From Bog-532 sp963828445 (GTDB lineage: Bacteria > Actinomycetota > Actinomycetes > Streptosporangiales > Streptosporangiaceae), in assembly GCA_963828445.1 (NCBI GenBank), contig CAWHFP010000021.1, positions 62,001-126,000 of the forward strand: a stretch of DNA of 64,000 nucleotides. Reading direction: 5' to 3'. The notes beneath the pieces are model-generated. The model had not been told where the DNA came from. It saw only the letters and a program-made list of their open reading frames with translations, and ran no database searches. Shown here one piece after another: positions 61,449 to 64,000 of this stretch. The stretch's first letter is position 1, and every line of letters begins with the position of its first letter. The translations under genes and the position numbers were made by a program.

Positions 61449-62272
61449 CGCAGGCCCGCGAACAGGTCGGACTCGGGCACCGGGGTGCCGGTGCGGTCGC
61501 GGACCCGGATGAAGTCCTCGAAGCCGAACGTCTCCTCGGCCAGGTCCGGCGGGAGCTTGGCGAACCAGGAGTCCTGGATCTGGCTGACGTGGGCCATCAG
61601 GGCCTCGCGCTTGCGCGGCAGCATGGGACGGATGTCGATGGTGCTGGTGATGGCGGCCTCGGCCGCGGCCACCTGGGTCTGCTGCTCCTCGGTCAGTTCC
61701 ATGTCCGGTACGTCGACCCCGGCCTCGCGCAGAGCCTCGCGGAGCTTGCCCCAGCGACTGCCGCGGATGGTGGACAGGTACAGCTTGGCCGGGATACCGG
61801 TGGCAGCCACCGCGGCCTGGGCCATCTGGCTGGCGTACACGTGGTCCGGGTGCTGGTACAGGCCCTTGTCGTCGTAGGTGATGACGACCTGGGGCCGGTA
61901 GTGCTCGATCAGCCCGCTGATCCGGCCGGTCACCTCGGCGGGCGGGATGTTACAGAAGGCGTCGGGACGGTTCTTGTACTCCCACTCCGGCATGCCCGAA
62001 TCGTGGTAGCCGAGCAGTTCCAGGTCGGTGACGCCGAGCAGTTTGGTGGCCTGGCGCAGCTCAGCCAGCCGGATCTGGGCCACGGTAGCTTCGTCGTGCC
62101 CATCCTCACCTGGCTTGATGCCACCCGGTGCGTCACCGAACTCGCCATTGGTGCAGGTCACCACGACCGTGCGGATGCCCTCGGCGGAGTAGGTGGCCAG
62201 CACGCCGCCGGTGCTGGAGGATTCGTCATCGGGGTGCGCGTGCACGGCCATCAGGGTCAGCGAGTCTGCCAT
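61445..62272 (-). CDS. PIG-L/LmbE-family deacetylase, Mca-like
   Basis: 275 residues. The zinc motif AVHAHPDDESSSTGGVLATY has the HPDDE core at residues 12-16, and the third ligand is in DKGLYQHPDHVYASQMAQA. The C-terminus IDIRPMLPRKREALMAHVSQ and EETFGFEDFIRVRDRTGTPV is typical of mycothiol S-conjugate amidase (Mca) and MshB. Mca removes mycothiol adducts of toxic electrophiles, MshB makes mycothiol; the sequence favours a detoxifying amidase but does not settle it. Followed by a coiled-coil gene on the same strand. Confidence 0.83.
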   Translation of the reverse strand: MADSLTLMAVHAHPDDESSSTGGVLATYSAEGIRTVVVTCTNGEFGDAPGGIKPGEDGHDEATVAQIRLAELRQATKLLGVTDLELLGYHDSGMPEWEYKNRPDAFCNIPPAEVTGRISGLIEHYRPQVVITYDDKGLYQHPDHVYASQMAQAAVAATGIPAKLYLSTIRGSRWGKLREALREAGVDVPDMELTEEQQTQVAAAEAAITSTIDIRPMLPRKREALMAHVSQIQDSWFAKLPPDLAEETFGFEDFIRVRDRTGTPVPESDLFAGLR

Positions 62273-63161
62273 GATCCAAGCCTGCCCGATACACGGCCGT
62301 TACCGGTAACTGATTAGCCCGATCACGCAGCCGCTCCAGCGCCTTGCGGGCCTGCCGCTGGGCGGTGCGGGCCTCCCGGGAACGGCGTTTGGCGTCAGCC
62401 AGCGCGTCCTGCGCGTCTTCCAGCTGAGTCTCCAGCCGCCGGACGGTGTGCTCCCGGTCTTCTTCGGCCGCGTGCGCGGCGTCGACGGCCTGATCGGCCT
62501 CGGCCAGCGTCTGCCCGGCCTCGCTGATGGCCTGGCGCTGGCGTTCCAGCTCGACGCGAGCCCGCTCGGCCCGCTCGCGGTCGGCCCGGTCCCGCTCGGC
62601 CTTCCGCTGGCTGCGCGGCGGCGCAGGGCTGGTCCGGGACTCCGGCGCACGACCTTCGATAATTTGATCATCGCCAGTCTGACCGAAACCGAATCCGCCG
62701 GGCTGCACCCCCTTGACCAGCTGCGCGGCCGCCACCGCGGCGGCCACTCCCGGGTCGGCCAGGGCCGCGCCCAGCGTGCCGGTCACCTCCTGCCGCAACG
62801 CGTCCGGCGGATCGGCGACGTCCGCGCCGTCCAGGGCCTGCCGGGTCAGCTCGGCCAGCAGGTCCCGGCGCGTCCGCGACAGCTCCCGCAACTGGCCGCC
62901 GTCCAGGGCACTCTCGGCCGCGCGCAGCTGGTCACCGAGCTCGTTGAGCCGGTCCACCGCGGCCGGGTCGGTACGGGCCAGCCGATTGACCACCCAGGCC
63001 GCGCGGGTGGGCCGGCGCAAGGCGCCGATGGCCCGGGCCGCCGCCTTGTCCCCGGCCGCGCGGGCCTGCGCGACCAGGTCGGCGCGCTGGTCGGTGAACT
63101 GGGCGGGATCGGCGGCGTAGAGCTGGTCGGCTGCCGCCCGGACCCGGTCGCTGTCGGCCAC
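62226..63161 (-). CDS. hypothetical protein with long coiled coil
   Basis: 311 residues from a GTG at 63161, MADSDRVRAAADQLYAADPA. The N-terminal 120 residues are helical with DKAAARAIGALRRPTRAAWV and LDGGQLRELSRTRRDLLAEL. A second part is a Lys/Arg/Glu-rich coiled coil (QRKAERDRADRERAERARVE, and QLEDAQDALADAKRRSREAR). No transmembrane segment. It is possibly a scaffold or filament-like protein. Its end overlaps the amidase start by 47 bases; a base shift near the 3' end giving an earlier stop (LISYR at 62300) is plausible. I recognise no family. Confidence 0.6.
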   Translation of the reverse strand: MADSDRVRAAADQLYAADPAQFTDQRADLVAQARAAGDKAAARAIGALRRPTRAAWVVNRLARTDPAAVDRLNELGDQLRAAESALDGGQLRELSRTRRDLLAELTRQALDGADVADPPDALRQEVTGTLGAALADPGVAAAVAAAQLVKGVQPGGFGFGQTGDDQIIEGRAPESRTSPAPPRSQRKAERDRADRERAERARVELERQRQAISEAGQTLAEADQAVDAAHAAEEDREHTVRRLETQLEDAQDALADAKRRSREARTAQRQARKALERLRDRANQLPVTAVYRAGLDHGRLADPDGRARAPR

Positions 63162-63373
63162 ACCCCCATCGTTCCCCGCTGGCGCCGGTTCATGATCACA
63201 CCAGCTGGACCACTGCTTGAACGATCAGCCCGGCGGGGCGAGAGCGGACAAATCGGACCGCCGCACCCGACCGTGGTTCAAAGTGAGAAAACCAGCAGGT
63301 CATAGCGGAGGTACGGATGCCATAGGCCCGCGTACGCAGCGGGGCAACCAGCCTTCCGAGCAAAGGAGCAGTG

Positions 63374-64000
63374 ATGGCCGCTGTGGACTCAAGCGCCAAC
63401 GAATCCGGACGGACCGGCACCGTCGAGGTCACCGAAGCCGAGGAACTGACCGAACAGGCCGCGACCGGCCCGATGTTCGGCGATCCGCTCATGCTGGGCC
63501 TGCCGGTCTTCATCGCCGGCGCCACGGCGTTGGGCCTGGTGCTGGTCGGGGTGGTCCCCGCCACCGCGACCGGCGCGTCCCTGCCGATCATCCTGGCCTC
63601 GAGCGCCATCGGCCTGATCATCTCCACGATCTGGGCCGCCGCGCTCGGGCAGAACGCGGTGGCCGCCGTGCTCGGCATCTTCGCCGGTTTCTGGTTCAGC
63701 TACGCGGTCCTGGTGCTGGGGCTCACCCACAACTGGTTCGGCATCACGGCCGCCGCGGCCCAGTCAACCCAGGAGCTGTTCCTGGTCGCCTGGCTGGTGA
63801 CGATCGTCATGCTCACGCTGGCCACGCTGCGGCTGCCGGTCGCGTACACCGCTCTGTTCGTCGTGGTCGACGTGGCCCTGCTGCTGGTGTTCCTGGGCGT
63901 CAACGAGGCCTCGACCGGGCTGCTCAAGGCGGGCGGTTACGCGGTGCTGGTGTTCACCGCGATCGGCGTGTACCTGTTCTTCGGAGCGGCCTCGCTGGCC
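63374..64000 (+). CDS. AceTr/YaaH-family acetate-type transporter, partial
   Basis: Starts MAAVDSSANESGRTGTVEVT after AAGGAG and is cut by the window end at residue 209. The family N-terminal motif is FGDPLMLGLPVFIAGATALG (compare NPxxLGLxxF), and five to six membrane helices follow, such as AAVLGIFAGFWFSYAVLVLG and VFLGVNEASTGLLKAGGYAV. Proteins of this GPR1/FUN34/YaaH family move acetate, succinate or ammonium. Preceded by a 212-base gap from the divergent coiled-coil gene. The C-terminus lies outside the window. Confidence 0.82.
   Translation, partial: MAAVDSSANESGRTGTVEVTEAEELTEQAATGPMFGDPLMLGLPVFIAGATALGLVLVGVVPATATGASLPIILASSAIGLIISTIWAAALGQNAVAAVLGIFAGFWFSYAVLVLGLTHNWFGITAAAAQSTQELFLVAWLVTIVMLTLATLRLPVAYTALFVVVDVALLLVFLGVNEASTGLLKAGGYAVLVFTAIGVYLFFGAASLA

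Noticed and set aside
1..64000. tRNA, rRNA, insertion sequence, integrase or plasmid origin
   Set aside because: I looked for tRNA-like ends, transposase motifs and integrase residues and saw none on either strand; absence by eye is not proof.

Overview
The window is about 72% G+C DNA with GTG and TTG starts, tightly packed genes and typical actinomycete proteins: a mycothiol-type PIG-L amidase, a mycothiol-dependent maleylpyruvate-isomerase-like protein, F420-type oxidoreductases, a Ser/Thr kinase with an external domain, a DUF222/HNH nuclease, and DevS/NarL-type kinases. It comes from an actinobacterium (Actinomycetota) with a soil-like, catabolically rich gene set. No species call is justified. 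No rRNA, tRNA, CRISPR array, integrase or intact insertion sequence is visible.

Layout. 1-6.3 kb: two transporters, a NarL-type two-component pair, a luciferase-like F420 oxidoreductase and an ECF sigma factor with its partner, nearly all frameshifted, plus remnants of a DUF7002 protein, a subtilase and a CHAT protease. 6.8-8.9 kb: lipoprotein, ArsR regulator, conserved hypothetical. 9-13.4 kb: two acyl-CoA dehydrogenases, a TetR regulator and an MFS transporter. 13.4-17.2 kb: a TetR/TIGR03086 divergent pair with a double operator, a small P-loop kinase, and an HNH nuclease coupled to an ABM protein. 17.2-30.8 kb: a large catabolic island. It starts with an SDR and two crotonases. Ten coupled genes follow: acyl-CoA ligase, Rieske oxygenase alpha and beta, a 68-residue protein, CoA transferase, thiolase, an HMG-CoA-synthase-like/DUF35 fusion, an SCP-X-type thiolase, an FAD oxidoreductase and a double-hotdog MaoC hydratase. 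31-35.3 kb: a GH16 lipoprotein and a membrane-embedded patatin. 35.3-44 kb: MetE-like protein, zinc-ribbon protein, amidotransferase, molybdate/tungstate ABC transporter, SDR, membrane protein, amidase. 44-48.4 kb: a broken LuxR regulator, a tautomerase, and a BLUF photoreceptor followed by VOC and RsbW-like genes. 48.4-57 kb: hydrolases, an F420 reductase/PatB pair, Lrp and DUF2000, a degenerate histidine kinase, an NlpC/P60 protein and a GCS2 ligase. 57-64 kb: FHA protein and Ser/Thr kinase, a 2-hydroxyacid dehydrogenase, the amidase, a coiled-coil protein and an acetate-type transporter cut by the window end.

How it works together. The island and the 9-12 kb acyl-CoA dehydrogenase/TetR genes look like one regulon. 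A similar AT-rich dyad lies in front of the first acyl-CoA dehydrogenase and in front of the ligase operon. The gene set suits CoA activation, ring oxygenation, beta-oxidation and possibly retro-aldol cleavage of a cyclic or branched carboxylic acid. The substrate cannot be read from sequence.

Sequence quality. About twenty genes carry single-base frameshifts, often in G/C runs. The ten-gene operon carries none. Many of the breaks are probably sequencing errors, but the subtilase, CHAT, DUF7002 and LuxR loci look truly decayed.
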